The notes: a model not told the origin generated them from the letters alone. A stretch of DNA of 6,515 nt from JBGPIT01 sp041485125 (GCA_041485125.1 JBGPIT010000287.1:1-6515); one strand, 5' to 3'; shown: positions 1 through 4,834, counted from the first letter of the stretch. A program made the numbers and translations.

Positions 1-2
1 CC

Positions 3-392
3 TGGACGGCAGTTGTCGTCTTCAGCGCCGCGACCCATCGCCCTCAGCCCCTCGACGCGCCGCCTGCGCTCGCAGCGTCGGCGGCGGTGTTCCTGGTAGC
101 GCTCGCCGGCTGGACAACACTCGGCGACGAGGTCTGGCACCTCGATAGAAACGTGGTGGAGCATCGCGTTGGCATCTCGTCGTGGATGTCCGTTCATCGC
201 TTCAGCGGTGGCGAGCTTCAGATTGTCATGCGGTTCACGGGGCTCAACCCGACAAGCGTGCCCTACTACCGCTTGTACGCGGTCTGTGGAGACGGGAGTC
301 ATTTCCTGATGGAGCGGGACGAAGTCGAACTCGAGCGTCTGCAGACGTTCATCGCCGCCCACACGGGCTGGCGCATGCGCGAACGCGCGTGA
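3..392 (+). CDS. C-terminal part of an unidentified membrane protein (5' end outside window)
   Basis: The reading frame is open from the left edge to a TGA at 390-392, so this is the C-terminal part of a longer protein. A GTG at 87 could be read as a start, but the frame continues upstream in a hydrophobic stretch (WTAVVVFSAA), so I treat it as internal. Two hydrophobic segments are visible, one at the left edge and one around LAASAAVFLVALAGW (about 69-116). They are followed by a soluble domain of about 90 residues with alternating polar and hydrophobic beta-like strands (VEHRVGISSW, LQIVMRF, YYRLYAV, HFLMERDE) and a final helix LERLQTFIAAHTGW. This layout resembles membrane proteins with a cytoplasmic PH-like or small beta-barrel tail. 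That resemblance is structural guesswork; I do not recognise the family. It converges on the nitroreductase gene that follows. Confidence 0.6.
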   Translation, partial: WTAVVVFSAATHRPQPLDAPPALAASAAVFLVALAGWTTLGDEVWHLDRNVVEHRVGISSWMSVHRFSGGELQIVMRFTGLNPTSVPYYRLYAVCGDGSHFLMERDEVELERLQTFIAAHTGWRMRERA

Positions 393-455
393 ATTGCTGA
401 CTGACCCCTGCCAGTAGGTGCACTCGCACCGGTCTCACGTGCAGCGGCGCGATCG

Positions 456-483
456 GACAGACACCCGTCTGCGGGTGAGCGTC
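456..483. terminator. possible bidirectional hairpin between convergent genes
   Basis: The 124 bp gap between the convergent ends at 392 and 517 holds two small perfect hairpins. One is GGTGC-ACTC-GCACC at 417-430. The other is CACCCG-TCTG-CGGGTG at 462-477, which a GAC/GTC pair extends outward across a 3x3 internal loop. Neither is followed by a T-run on either strand, so intrinsic termination is only suggested by their position. Confidence 0.3.
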
Positions 484-516
484 AGTGCCGCACCCGGCAT
501 CAGTCGCGCGAGCTCG

Positions 517-1182
517 TTAGAGGCGTCCTCCCCACCGCTCCCAGTACGTGCGCTCACACGCGGGGAGACGTTTGGCCGGCTTGAAATCTTCGCCGCTGAA
601 ATACGCAACCGGGAGGAGCGCGGCCTGGGTGACGTGCTCGGGGACGCCGAGGATCTCGGCGGCCTCGCGCTCGTAGAAGAGATGATCCGTCGTCAGGCAG
701 GTGCCGAGGCCGCGGGCGCGGAGCGCGAGCATGAACGACCAGACCGCCGGAAAGATCGAGCCGTAGAGCGTCGCTTGTAGGCAGACGCCCGCGGTCTCGA
801 CGCGGCCCTCGACGCAGGGGACGACGAGCACGGGCACCTCGTGCAAGTGCCGGTAGAGGTGCACTCCCGAATCCACCATGCGGACGAACTGCGGAGCGCG
901 CTGGTCGTCGGCGGGAAACGGATTCGACGAATACGCGGTCGCGGCGAGATGCTCGGCGCCCTTGCGGTACAGCGCGGCGATGCGGCCGCGCTGCTCACGA
1001 TCGGTGATCACGACGAAGTGCCACCCTTGCGCGTTCGATCCGGTCGGCGCTTGGACGGCGATGTCGATGCAGCGCTCGACGACCTCGCGCTCCACCGGCC
1101 GCGTCAGGTCGAGACGTTTCCGTACCGCGCGCGTGGTCGTGAGGAGTCGATCTACGGTCGCGACGTCGATTGCTGCGGGCAT
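517..1182 (-). CDS. nitroreductase family protein (FMN-dependent), paralogue 1
   Basis: A 221-residue protein of the nitroreductase superfamily, whose members are FMN-binding, NAD(P)H-dependent cytoplasmic homodimers that reduce nitro compounds, quinones or enones; the substrate cannot be read here. Visible family signatures are the N-terminal FMN-phosphate arm TTRAVRKR (residues 16-23), the cofactor loop APTGSNAQGWHFVV (45-58) and the late segment PAVWSFMLALRARGLGTCLTT, which corresponds to the helix and strand that close the FMN site. Length is normal for the family. The ATG start is supported by GGGAGG 8 nt upstream. The gene runs divergently from a second nitroreductase (1459-2187) of the same subfamily: both share the arm, the APxxSNAQ loop, LTTxHLF and LG(V/L)PxxVT. 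This copy lacks an insertion of about 28 residues present in the other. Function beyond the family is inference. Confidence 0.93.
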   Translation of the reverse strand: MPAAIDVATVDRLLTTTRAVRKRLDLTRPVEREVVERCIDIAVQAPTGSNAQGWHFVVITDREQRGRIAALYRKGAEHLAATAYSSNPFPADDQRAPQFVRMVDSGVHLYRHLHEVPVLVVPCVEGRVETAGVCLQATLYGSIFPAVWSFMLALRARGLGTCLTTDHLFYEREAAEILGVPEHVTQAALLPVAYFSGEDFKPAKRLPACERTYWERWGGRL

Positions 1183-1190
1183 CGGGCAGT

Positions 1191-1196
1191 CCTCCC
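1191..1196 (-). promoter_or_regulatory. ribosome binding site of nitroreductase 1
   Basis: On the minus strand GGGAGG lies 8 nt before the ATG at 1182. It is a textbook Shine-Dalgarno sequence that fixes the start. It also shows that this organism uses SD-led translation outside the TA island. Confidence 0.75.
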
Positions 1197-1227
1197 GCGA
1201 AGTGACTTAGCCGACATTTTCCAGATG

Positions 1228-1245
1228 GACGGGGCCCACCCCGTC
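1228..1245. promoter_or_regulatory. inverted repeat in the divergent nitroreductase promoter region
   Basis: GACGGGG-CCCA-CCCCGTC is a perfect 7 bp inverted repeat with a 4 nt centre, 46 nt upstream of the nitroreductase 1 start. Its right arm also takes part in a second possible pairing (AGTGAC at 1201-1206 with GTCACT at 1243-1248). It could be an operator or a hairpin in the 5' leader of nitroreductase 1. No convincing -10/-35 pair was found nearby. Confidence 0.35.
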
Positions 1246-1318
1246 ACTGAGCGCCCGGATACCGCGCTCGTGGCCGCGAAGGCAAGGGTTTTCTCCTGTT
1301 TGGGCGGCACGCGTCCGT

Positions 1319-1339
1319 CCGAACGCTCGTGCCGTTCGG
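1319..1339. promoter_or_regulatory. 21 bp palindrome, candidate operator between the nitroreductases
   Basis: CCGAACG-N7-CGTTCGG is a perfect dyad of two 7 bp arms around a 7 bp centre, almost in the middle of the 276 bp region between two divergent starts. Arm centres are 14 bp apart, a geometry compatible with a dimeric helix-turn-helix regulator. The assignment is by symmetry and position only. No regulator gene lies in the window. Confidence 0.4.
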
Positions 1340-1441
1340 GTTGAGGTTTCGGTGGCCACTGGCGGTGACGCAATGAAGACCTACGTTGCGCTTGCCTGAA
1401 CTTCTCGGCCAGGCGAGAACCGGCCTCCGACCGCGCAGCCC

Positions 1442-1450
1442 GGAAGGGGA
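1442..1450 (+). promoter_or_regulatory. ribosome binding site of nitroreductase 2
   Basis: The purine-rich GGAAGGGGA lies 8 nt before the ATG at 1459 and supports that start. Confidence 0.65.
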
Positions 1451-1458
1451 CACTCACG

Positions 1459-2187
1459 ATGGAAAAGAGCGCAACGACGACGGACGTGTTCGAGATCATG
1501 CACACCTGCCGCGCGATGCGGCGATTGAAGCCCGATCCTGTTTCCGAGGACGTGCTCGTGCAGCTCGTCGACGCGGCAATCCACGCCCCGAGCAGCAGCA
1601 ACGCGCAAAACTGGCGGTTCGTAATCGTGCGCGACCGTGAGCAGAAGCGGCGCATCGCAGAGCTGTGGCGGAGCGGTGCGGCTTGGTATCGCGACACGAT
1701 CGGCGCCGCGCCGGCCCGGCCCGGCGAGGATGCCGGGCAGCGCGTGCGCTCGCAGCAGGCGCTCCAGTACCTGCTCGATCACATCGAGGACGTACCCGCT
1801 CTCGTCTTCATCGCGATCAAAAAGGACGAAGTGGTGGCGAAGGCTCTCGCGTCGCCCAAGACCATCACGGCAGCACTTCGCCATCTCGGAGTGGGAGGCA
1901 CGGTCCGCCTGGTGAGGGGTGCCGGCAATGCCGCAGCGACCGGCATCCACGCGACCGCCTATCCCGCAGCGCAGAATCTCCTCCTCGCCGCACGCGCACT
2001 CGGTCTTGGCGCGGTGCTGACGACCCCGCACCTGTTCCATCCCGGACAGTACGAGAAGGTGCTCGGCTTGCCGGCGGATGTGACCCTCACCTGCTGCATT
2101 GCGGTCGGCTATCCGATGGGGCGGTTCGGGCCGGTTGCCCGTCCGGACCCGCGGTCACTCATTCATTGGGATCGCCACTCCACGTGA
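1459..2187 (+). CDS. nitroreductase family protein (FMN-dependent), paralogue 2 with central insertion
   Basis: A 242-residue member of the FMN nitroreductase superfamily. The phosphate-binding arm CRAMRRLKPDPVS (residues 17-29), the cofactor loop APSSSNAQNWRFVIV (43-57) and the helix YPAAQNLLLAARALGLGAVLTT (from 168, read in two overlapping parts) are all present. The start is ATG with a good Shine-Dalgarno. Relative to paralogue 1 there is an extra segment of about 28 residues between the strand DVPALVFIAI (111-120) and the YPAAQN helix. It contains a Lys/Ala-rich part (KDEVVAKALASPK) and a Gly-rich part (LGVGGTVRLVRGAGN). Insertions at this position in the family usually form or cover the substrate or dimer-side pocket, so different specificity of the two paralogues is a reasonable inference. 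The C-terminus converges on the minus-strand BrnTA module. The substrate is unknown. Confidence 0.93.
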   Translation: MEKSATTTDVFEIMHTCRAMRRLKPDPVSEDVLVQLVDAAIHAPSSSNAQNWRFVIVRDREQKRRIAELWRSGAAWYRDTIGAAPARPGEDAGQRVRSQQALQYLLDHIEDVPALVFIAIKKDEVVAKALASPKTITAALRHLGVGGTVRLVRGAGNAAATGIHATAYPAAQNLLLAARALGLGAVLTTPHLFHPGQYEKVLGLPADVTLTCCIAVGYPMGRFGPVARPDPRSLIHWDRHST

Positions 2188-2304
2188 TGTGCCGCATCGC
2201 GATCCTCGACACCGTTCGCGCAACGGGGACGGCGCTCTTCGTGTCTGCGCCCACCTCGTGCTCCAAAGACCCTCCGCATCCTCGGCGTCACCACGTGTGC
2301 GAAG

Positions 2305-2319
2305 GCAGCGGATTCGTAA
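2305..2319 (+). other. tRNA-Thr(CGU) anticodon-arm-like 15-mer, possible attachment-site relic
   Basis: The 15-mer from G2305 to A2319 reads like the D-arm end, 5' anticodon stem GCGGA and loop TTCGTAA of bacterial tRNA-Thr(CGU). The following bases (CCGTC instead of TCCGC) break the 3' side of the stem, and no T-arm or acceptor stem follows, so it is not a functional tRNA. It lies in the 155 bp gap (2188-2342) between the nitroreductase and the TA island, where an integration-site remnant could occur. The comparison is from memory and may be chance. The gap holds nothing else I can name. Confidence 0.2.
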
Positions 2320-2342
2320 CCGTCAGTACTCGATAGCGTCCA

Positions 2343-2576
2343 CTACCCTGCACGGCGAACCGCGCGCGCCAAGATGTCGTTGATGAGCGATTGGTAGGGT
2401 ACCCCGCGTTTCGTTGCCGTCACCTTGAGTCGAGCGAGTACGTCGGGGTCGACCCGCAACGAGACAGCCTTCCGCGCTGCCCGTCCGATGGTCGGGCGTC
2501 CCACGCGACGCATACGCCGGAGCTGCTTGTCGGAGAGCTCGGGGATGTCGCTGAAATCGATGCTACGCTTCGGCAT
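2343..2576 (-). CDS. brnA: BrnA-type antitoxin
   Basis: A 77-residue BrnA family (COG3514-like) antitoxin. In known BrnTA pairs this protein binds and neutralises the BrnT ribonuclease and, through a C-terminal ribbon-helix-helix fold, represses the operon. Visible landmarks are the N-terminal IDFSDIPELSDKQL (residues 6-19), the VGRP element (25-28), the beta-strand KAVSLRVDPDVL (36-47) and the second helix RGVPYQSLINDILAR (57-71), all characteristic of BrnA. Length is normal. The gene overlaps the toxin gene by 14 nt. Its ATG is preceded by AAAGGAG about 10 nt upstream, inside the toxin's last codons, so it can be translated independently of the leaderless-looking toxin start. The order (toxin first, overlapping antitoxin second) is the usual BrnTA order. 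Confidence 0.9.
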   Translation of the reverse strand: MPKRSIDFSDIPELSDKQLRRMRRVGRPTIGRAARKAVSLRVDPDVLARLKVTATKRGVPYQSLINDILARAVRRAG

Positions 2577-2808
2577 ATCGCTTCTGCTCCTTTCGGCTGG
2601 CCAGCCGGGCGCTGATCACCCGTACGGCGGAGCCTCGGATGGTGTAGGCGACGACTAGCACGCGACCGCCAGTACTCGTCCCCAGACGCAACCGTCGCGC
2701 CTCGGTCGTCGAATGAAGAAGATCCTCGAACACGGTGGCAGCCTCCTTGAAGGGCACGCCGTGTTTTCCCTGGTTTCTGCGCGCCTTTCCCACATCCCAT
2801 TCGAACAC
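2563..2808 (-). CDS. brnT: BrnT-type (DUF497) toxin with shortened central loop
   Basis: A DUF497/BrnT toxin of 81 residues. BrnT proteins have a RelE-like fold, cleave RNA and arrest growth. The signature FEWDxxKxxxNxxKHGVxF is intact (residues 2-20), followed by EAATVFED (22-29), HSTTEARR (32-39), GRVLVVAYT (48-56) and the strand VRVISARLASRKEQKRY (62-78). Between FED and HSTTE the usual eight or so extra residues (normally beginning with Pro and including an Asp before HS) are missing: FEDLLHS here against FDDP...HS, 15 residues, in the second toxin of this window. The start is GTG; an in-frame TAA lies 6 nt upstream of it, so no earlier start exists. There is no Shine-Dalgarno, and a -10-like TATACA ends 6 nt before the GTG. 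Whether the shortened loop keeps activity is unknown. Confidence 0.87.
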   Translation of the reverse strand: MFEWDVGKARRNQGKHGVPFKEAATVFEDLLHSTTEARRLRLGTSTGGRVLVVAYTIRGSAVRVISARLASRKEQKRYAEA

Positions 2809-2814
2809 AGTTTA

Positions 2815-2845
2815 TGTATACACAGAACAGGACGCCTATCGACAA
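2815..2845 (-). promoter_or_regulatory. promoter of the BrnTA-1 operon, with palindromic operator TGTATACA
   Basis: On the minus strand TTGTCG (2845-2840) and TATACA (2820-2815) form a weak -35/good -10 pair with a 19 nt spacer. The -10 ends 6 nt before the toxin GTG, so initiation would fall on or beside the start codon. The -10 is embedded in the perfect 8 bp palindrome TGTATACA (2815-2822), a likely half or core of a ribbon-helix-helix operator for autoregulation by BrnA. Confidence 0.5.
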
Positions 2846-3133
2846 AGGGGGTACGCAGGAAGCTGTCGCGGTTCCGAGAGGGAATGGCATGACGGTGTGC
2901 GGATCGTTCCCGGCTTCGATCAAGTGCTTCACGCGTCTCTTCGAGCACCTGATGTGTCGCTCGACGACGCACCGCCGCCGTGAGACGATCGTCCACGCGT
3001 GGCCGATCAGCGGTCCACCTCCCCGCGCGAACCGGATACACCGGTCGGACTGTACCGAAAGCCCATCGCGAGATTCCCGTGCTGCGTTGCGCTCGGCGCA
3101 GAGGTCATGACGGCCAGGCGGCACCAGGTCGGC

Positions 3134-3157
3134 TTGATTCTCACCATTGACAATCAA
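3134..3157. promoter_or_regulatory. inverted repeat overlapping the -35 of BrnTA-2, candidate operator
   Basis: TTGATT (3134-3139) and AATCAA (3152-3157) are perfect inverted arms 12 nt apart. The right arm shares one base with the -35 hexamer TTGACA (3147-3152), a position suited to autorepression by the downstream ribbon-helix-helix antitoxin. The proposal rests on symmetry and location. Confidence 0.35.
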
Positions 3158-3174
3158 CTCCCCTCGACTATCGT
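3147..3174 (+). promoter_or_regulatory. promoter of the BrnTA-2 operon
   Basis: A perfect -35 consensus TTGACA (3147-3152), a 16 nt spacer and TATCGT (3169-3174, four of six consensus bases) precede the toxin GTG at 3181. Exactly 6 nt separate the -10 from the start codon, which predicts a leaderless transcript. No Shine-Dalgarno is present. Confidence 0.6.
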
Positions 3175-3180
3175 GCCCTA

Positions 3181-3462
3181 GTGGAGTTCGAGTGGGATGA
3201 GTGGAAAGCCCGTGACAACCTGGCCAAACACGGCGTCTCCTTCGAGCTTGCAACAGAGGCGTTCGATGATCCCCGACTCGTGCTCGCCGAAGATGCAGCA
3301 CACAGTCGATCCGAGGACCGTTACTTTGCTTTCGGCCGGGTCGGCGGCGGAGTTCTGACCGTCCGCTTCGCCCTCCGGCGCGAGCGAGTCCGAATCATCG
3401 GTGCCGGATACTGGAGAAAGGGCAAGGTATTCTATGAGCAAGCGAATCGTGTACCGCGATGA
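3181..3462 (+). CDS. brnT: BrnT-like (DUF497) toxin, GAGYWRKGK subgroup
   Basis: A 93-residue DUF497 family protein, by homology a RelE-fold ribonuclease toxin. FEWDEWKARDNLAKHGVSF (residues 3-21) is the family N-terminus. The complete central loop FDDP...EDAAHS (28-42) is followed by SEDRYFAFG (44-52) and the C-terminal VRIIGAGYWRKGKVFYEQ (70-87). This last motif marks a subgroup distinct from toxin 1, which has VRVISAR at the same place, so the two modules are not a recent duplication. The GTG start is the first possible one: a TGA lies in frame at 3148-3150, with no start codon between. It directly follows a strong promoter without any ribosome binding site. Its 3' end overlaps the antitoxin gene by 29 nt. 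The gene reads away from BrnTA-1. Confidence 0.88.
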   Translation: MEFEWDEWKARDNLAKHGVSFELATEAFDDPRLVLAEDAAHSRSEDRYFAFGRVGGGVLTVRFALRRERVRIIGAGYWRKGKVFYEQANRVPR

Positions 3463-3670
3463 ACCGATCAAGATCGGCCGGCGTGTGGGGCAAGAGATCC
3501 TTCCCGGTCATGGGGGGCCACGCACAGGCGCTGGCCGGCCACCCGCTGGCAACAAGCCGATCACGCTTCGGCTGCCGCCGAGGCTCCTCGCCACCGTCCG
3601 TCGGGACGCCAAGCGAGCCGGACAGACGATTTCCGAGTTCGTAGCAGCAAAGTTGCATCGTCACGGATAG
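3434..3670 (+). CDS. ribbon-helix-helix antitoxin of BrnTA-2, apparently chimeric
   Basis: A 78-residue antitoxin partner of the DUF497 toxin. The N-terminus KRIVYRDEPIKIG (residues 3-15) is the type seen in antitoxins that accompany the GAGYWRKGK toxin subgroup. After ILPG the protein switches to a PRTGAGRPPAGN linker (29-40) and a ribbon-helix-helix segment ITLRLPPRLLATVRRDAKRAGQT (43-65, given here in part) ending ISEFVAAKL. That C-terminal part looks like the GRPPxGN/LRLPPxLL class of CopG-like regulators rather than the usual C-terminus of this subgroup. The ATG at 3434 is preferred over an in-frame GTG at 3401, because AAGG lies 6 nt upstream and the recognisable N-terminus begins there. 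Role: neutralise the toxin and repress the operon (family knowledge). Domain mixing is my inference from memory of the families. Confidence 0.8.
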   Translation: MSKRIVYRDEPIKIGRRVGQEILPGHGGPRTGAGRPPAGNKPITLRLPPRLLATVRRDAKRAGQTISEFVAAKLHRHG

Positions 3671-3736
3671 GACCGACACGCCCTCGCCGCATCGCCGACG
3701 AGGCGTTGGCTGAACAAGCGTCCAGAATATACGCAT
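3671..3736 (-). pseudogene. possible DUF5615 (PIN-like) toxin remnant
   Basis: On the minus strand an ATG at 3736 with AGGGGG just upstream opens MRI, and one frame over the sequence continues ILDACSANASSAMRRGRV. Together this resembles the N-terminus of DUF5615 PIN-like toxins (MRILLDxCxPxRL...), with a one-base frameshift after codon 3. It begins 9 nt after the stop of the DUF433 remnant, the normal order for DUF433-DUF5615 pairs, and breaks off where the BrnTA-2 antitoxin gene ends. The match is short and weak alone; the context is what makes it plausible. Confidence 0.35.
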
Positions 3737-3744
3737 CCCCCTAT

Positions 3745-3912
3745 TCACCGGGGCAGCGCGAAGACCTTCTCCGACTGCAGGAGCTCGGCCGCGTATGCGA
3801 GGCACGCTTGCACGTCCTCGAGTGCCAGGTGGTCGTACTGCTCCAGCACCTGCTCCTTCGTGTAGCCGCGTCCGAGCAGGTCGATGACCAGCTACCGGCC
3901 GCCTCGCCGTGA
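3745..3912 (-). pseudogene. decayed DUF433 (VapB45-like) antitoxin
   Basis: From 3891 down to the TGA at 3747-3745 the minus strand encodes a clear DUF433 C-terminus of about 47 residues: VIDLLGRGYTKEQVLEQYDH, then LALEDVQACLAYAAELL, then QSEKVFALPR. An in-frame TAG lies directly upstream (3894-3892). In another frame just before it, RRPVAG (3904-3887) resembles the GKPxIAG element that normally comes 8-10 residues before VIDLL. So the N-terminal half is lost to a small deletion plus frameshift. Intact DUF433 proteins have about 70-80 residues and act as antitoxins of DUF5615/PIN-like toxins. The motif match in the retained half is strong; inactivation is inferred from the stop and frameshift. 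Confidence 0.7.
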
Positions 3913-3997
3913 GCGATCAGGCCGAGGGTGGCCGCGGCGATGCGTCGCCGTCGACGGCGGCGAAGTCATAACCGCGCCAAGCCGGTGTTTACGCCCC

Positions 3998-4018
3998 GGG
4001 TGTCAGAGGGTGTTCAGA
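3998..4018 (+). repeat. short tandem direct repeat next to the nucleotidyltransferase stop
   Basis: GGGTGTCAGA followed at once by GGGTGTTCAGA is a two-copy imperfect repeat (10 and 11 nt) that ends 2 nt before the stop codon of the nucleotidyltransferase gene. It lies between that gene and the DUF433 remnant and might mark a rearrangement scar. Two copies are too few to be sure. Confidence 0.35.
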
Positions 4019-4019
4019 C

Positions 4020-4589
4020 CTACGCCGGGCAGTGTTCGCGCCATAGGCGATCCCACGTCGCGACGCGTGGATCGTCGTCACCCAGCATGGCGACGATGTG
4101 CGCCCGGACGTAGGCGGCGTCGATGGCGGTGCCCTGAACGGCGACCAGTCGCTCGAGATCGACGACGTCCTTGCCTCTAAAGAAGAGTAGCTTGAAGACG
4201 CAAAGTGCCTCGACGGAGAGGAACCAGACGCCGACGCCATCGACGACGTGCCGCACGCGTGTGCGCTCGGCCTCCCAGGAGAAGTCGATGCTCGGCGTGA
4301 AGACGTCGAGGCGATAGTCGCCGAAGCGAAGCACGATCAATCCATCGCGCGTGGCAGCCTCGTGGGCCGTTGCGTCGTCCACCTCGATCGCGAGCGAGCG
4401 GAGCGCCGCGAGCACCGTGCCGAGCTCGGGCATTCGGACGAACACGTTGACGTCGACGTCATTGGTGGCGCGCGGAATGCCGTACTGGCCGTAGGCGAGG
4501 GCGCCACCGAGCGCGTACGAGATCCCATGCGCCTCCAGTGTGCGGGCAATCACGATGCCCGCCTCGAACGCGTCGTTCGGTGTAGTCAC
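4020..4589 (-). CDS. small nucleotidyltransferase (polymerase-beta fold), candidate TA toxin
   Basis: A 189-residue protein of the nucleotidyltransferase superfamily. The active-site pattern is intact: GG (residues 28-29) followed by TNDVDVNVFV (42-51) with metal ligands D44 and D46, and a third acid D95 in YRLDVFTP (92-99). A second conserved block SVEALCVFKLLFFRGKDVVDLERL (125-148, read in parts) carries K133, K140, D141 and D144, as in AbiEii/MenT-like and related NTases. It is shorter than AbiEii proteins. Enzymes of this type transfer nucleotides to tRNA, protein or small molecules; the substrate here is unknown. The GTG start overlaps the TGA of the upstream 80-residue gene in GTGA, so the genes are translationally coupled; only a weak AAAGAG precedes it. 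The superfamily assignment is firm. The toxin role is inferred from gene-pair layout and TA neighbourhood. Confidence 0.85.
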   Translation of the reverse strand: MTTPNDAFEAGIVIARTLEAHGISYALGGALAYGQYGIPRATNDVDVNVFVRMPELGTVLAALRSLAIEVDDATAHEAATRDGLIVLRFGDYRLDVFTPSIDFSWEAERTRVRHVVDGVGVWFLSVEALCVFKLLFFRGKDVVDLERLVAVQGTAIDAAYVRAHIVAMLGDDDPRVATWDRLWREHCPA

Positions 4590-4828
4590 GCGGACTCTTT
4601 GGCCGCGGCACGCAAGCGTTGGAGGATCCGAACCGTACTCTCCGGAAGCGGATCACGAAATGCCAGGATGCGTGCTCGATCGGGCCGCTGGGACAGTTGT
4701 CGAGCGGCAGCACGGCATGCGGCGGCGGTAGCATGCCACCGTGCTTCGGTCGAAAGGCCGCGATACGGCTCGGCCTCGCGCGCGACCGCGGTGCGGTTGT
4801 CGGTGACCCACGGTGGCAGTCGTGACAT
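4586..4828 (-). CDS. 80-residue unknown protein paired with the nucleotidyltransferase (candidate antitoxin)
   Basis: An 80-residue basic, Ala/Arg-rich protein with no domain I can name. After a variable N-terminus the sequence is helical: STEARWHATAAACRAAARQL (residues 26-45), then a loop DRARILAFRDPLPES (50-64) and a terminal helix TVRILQRLRAAAKE (65-78). The DPLP turn between two helices is its most distinctive element. It is the first gene of a two-gene operon, ending in a 4 nt overlap with the nucleotidyltransferase start. The ATG at 4828 follows a TATAGT box by 6 nt, without a Shine-Dalgarno. Small upstream partner plus overlapping NTase is the layout of several NTase TA systems, hence the antitoxin suggestion. 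A role as NTase substrate-binding partner is equally open. Confidence 0.65.
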   Translation of the reverse strand: MSRLPPWVTDNRTAVAREAEPYRGLSTEARWHATAAACRAAARQLSQRPDRARILAFRDPLPESTVRILQRLRAAAKESA

Positions 4829-4834
4829 GACGCA

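Larger units (their letters stand above)
2809..3180. other. 372 bp intergenic spacer between divergent TA operons
   Basis: Only the two promoter regions at its ends can be supported. The middle (about 2850-3130) has short frames on both strands with Arg/Pro/Ser-rich, non-protein-like translations and no recognisable domain or tRNA. I see no gene in it. Confidence 0.6.

Noticed and set aside
418..780. Plus-strand 120-codon frame overlapping nitroreductase 1
   Set aside because: It is antisense to a clear nitroreductase and its translation is Arg/Glu-rich without domain features; a high-GC shadow frame.
841..1344. Plus-strand 167-codon frame
   Set aside because: Antisense to the nitroreductase 1 gene, with no recognisable motif and no ribosome binding site.
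1381..2040. Minus-strand 219-codon frame
   Set aside because: Antisense shadow of nitroreductase 2. The plus-strand frame carries the family motifs and the ribosome binding site.
2850..3130. Possible hidden gene or structured RNA in the TA spacer
   Set aside because: Frames are short and shadow-like, and I found no long hairpins or repeats except at the two promoter ends.
2420..3301. Minus-strand 293-codon frame, the longest frame here
   Set aside because: It spans both the BrnTA-1 genes and the intergenic spacer and runs into the antisense of toxin 2. Its translation lacks any domain, while toxin and antitoxin motifs lie in other frames.
3395..3805. Minus-strand 136-codon frame
   Set aside because: Antisense to the BrnTA-2 genes. 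Its upstream part is the wrong frame of the DUF433 remnant; only its MRI start may be the first codons of a decayed toxin.
3998..4018. Start of a CRISPR-like or longer tandem array
   Set aside because: Only two imperfect units without spacers; the neighbouring sequence does not continue the pattern.
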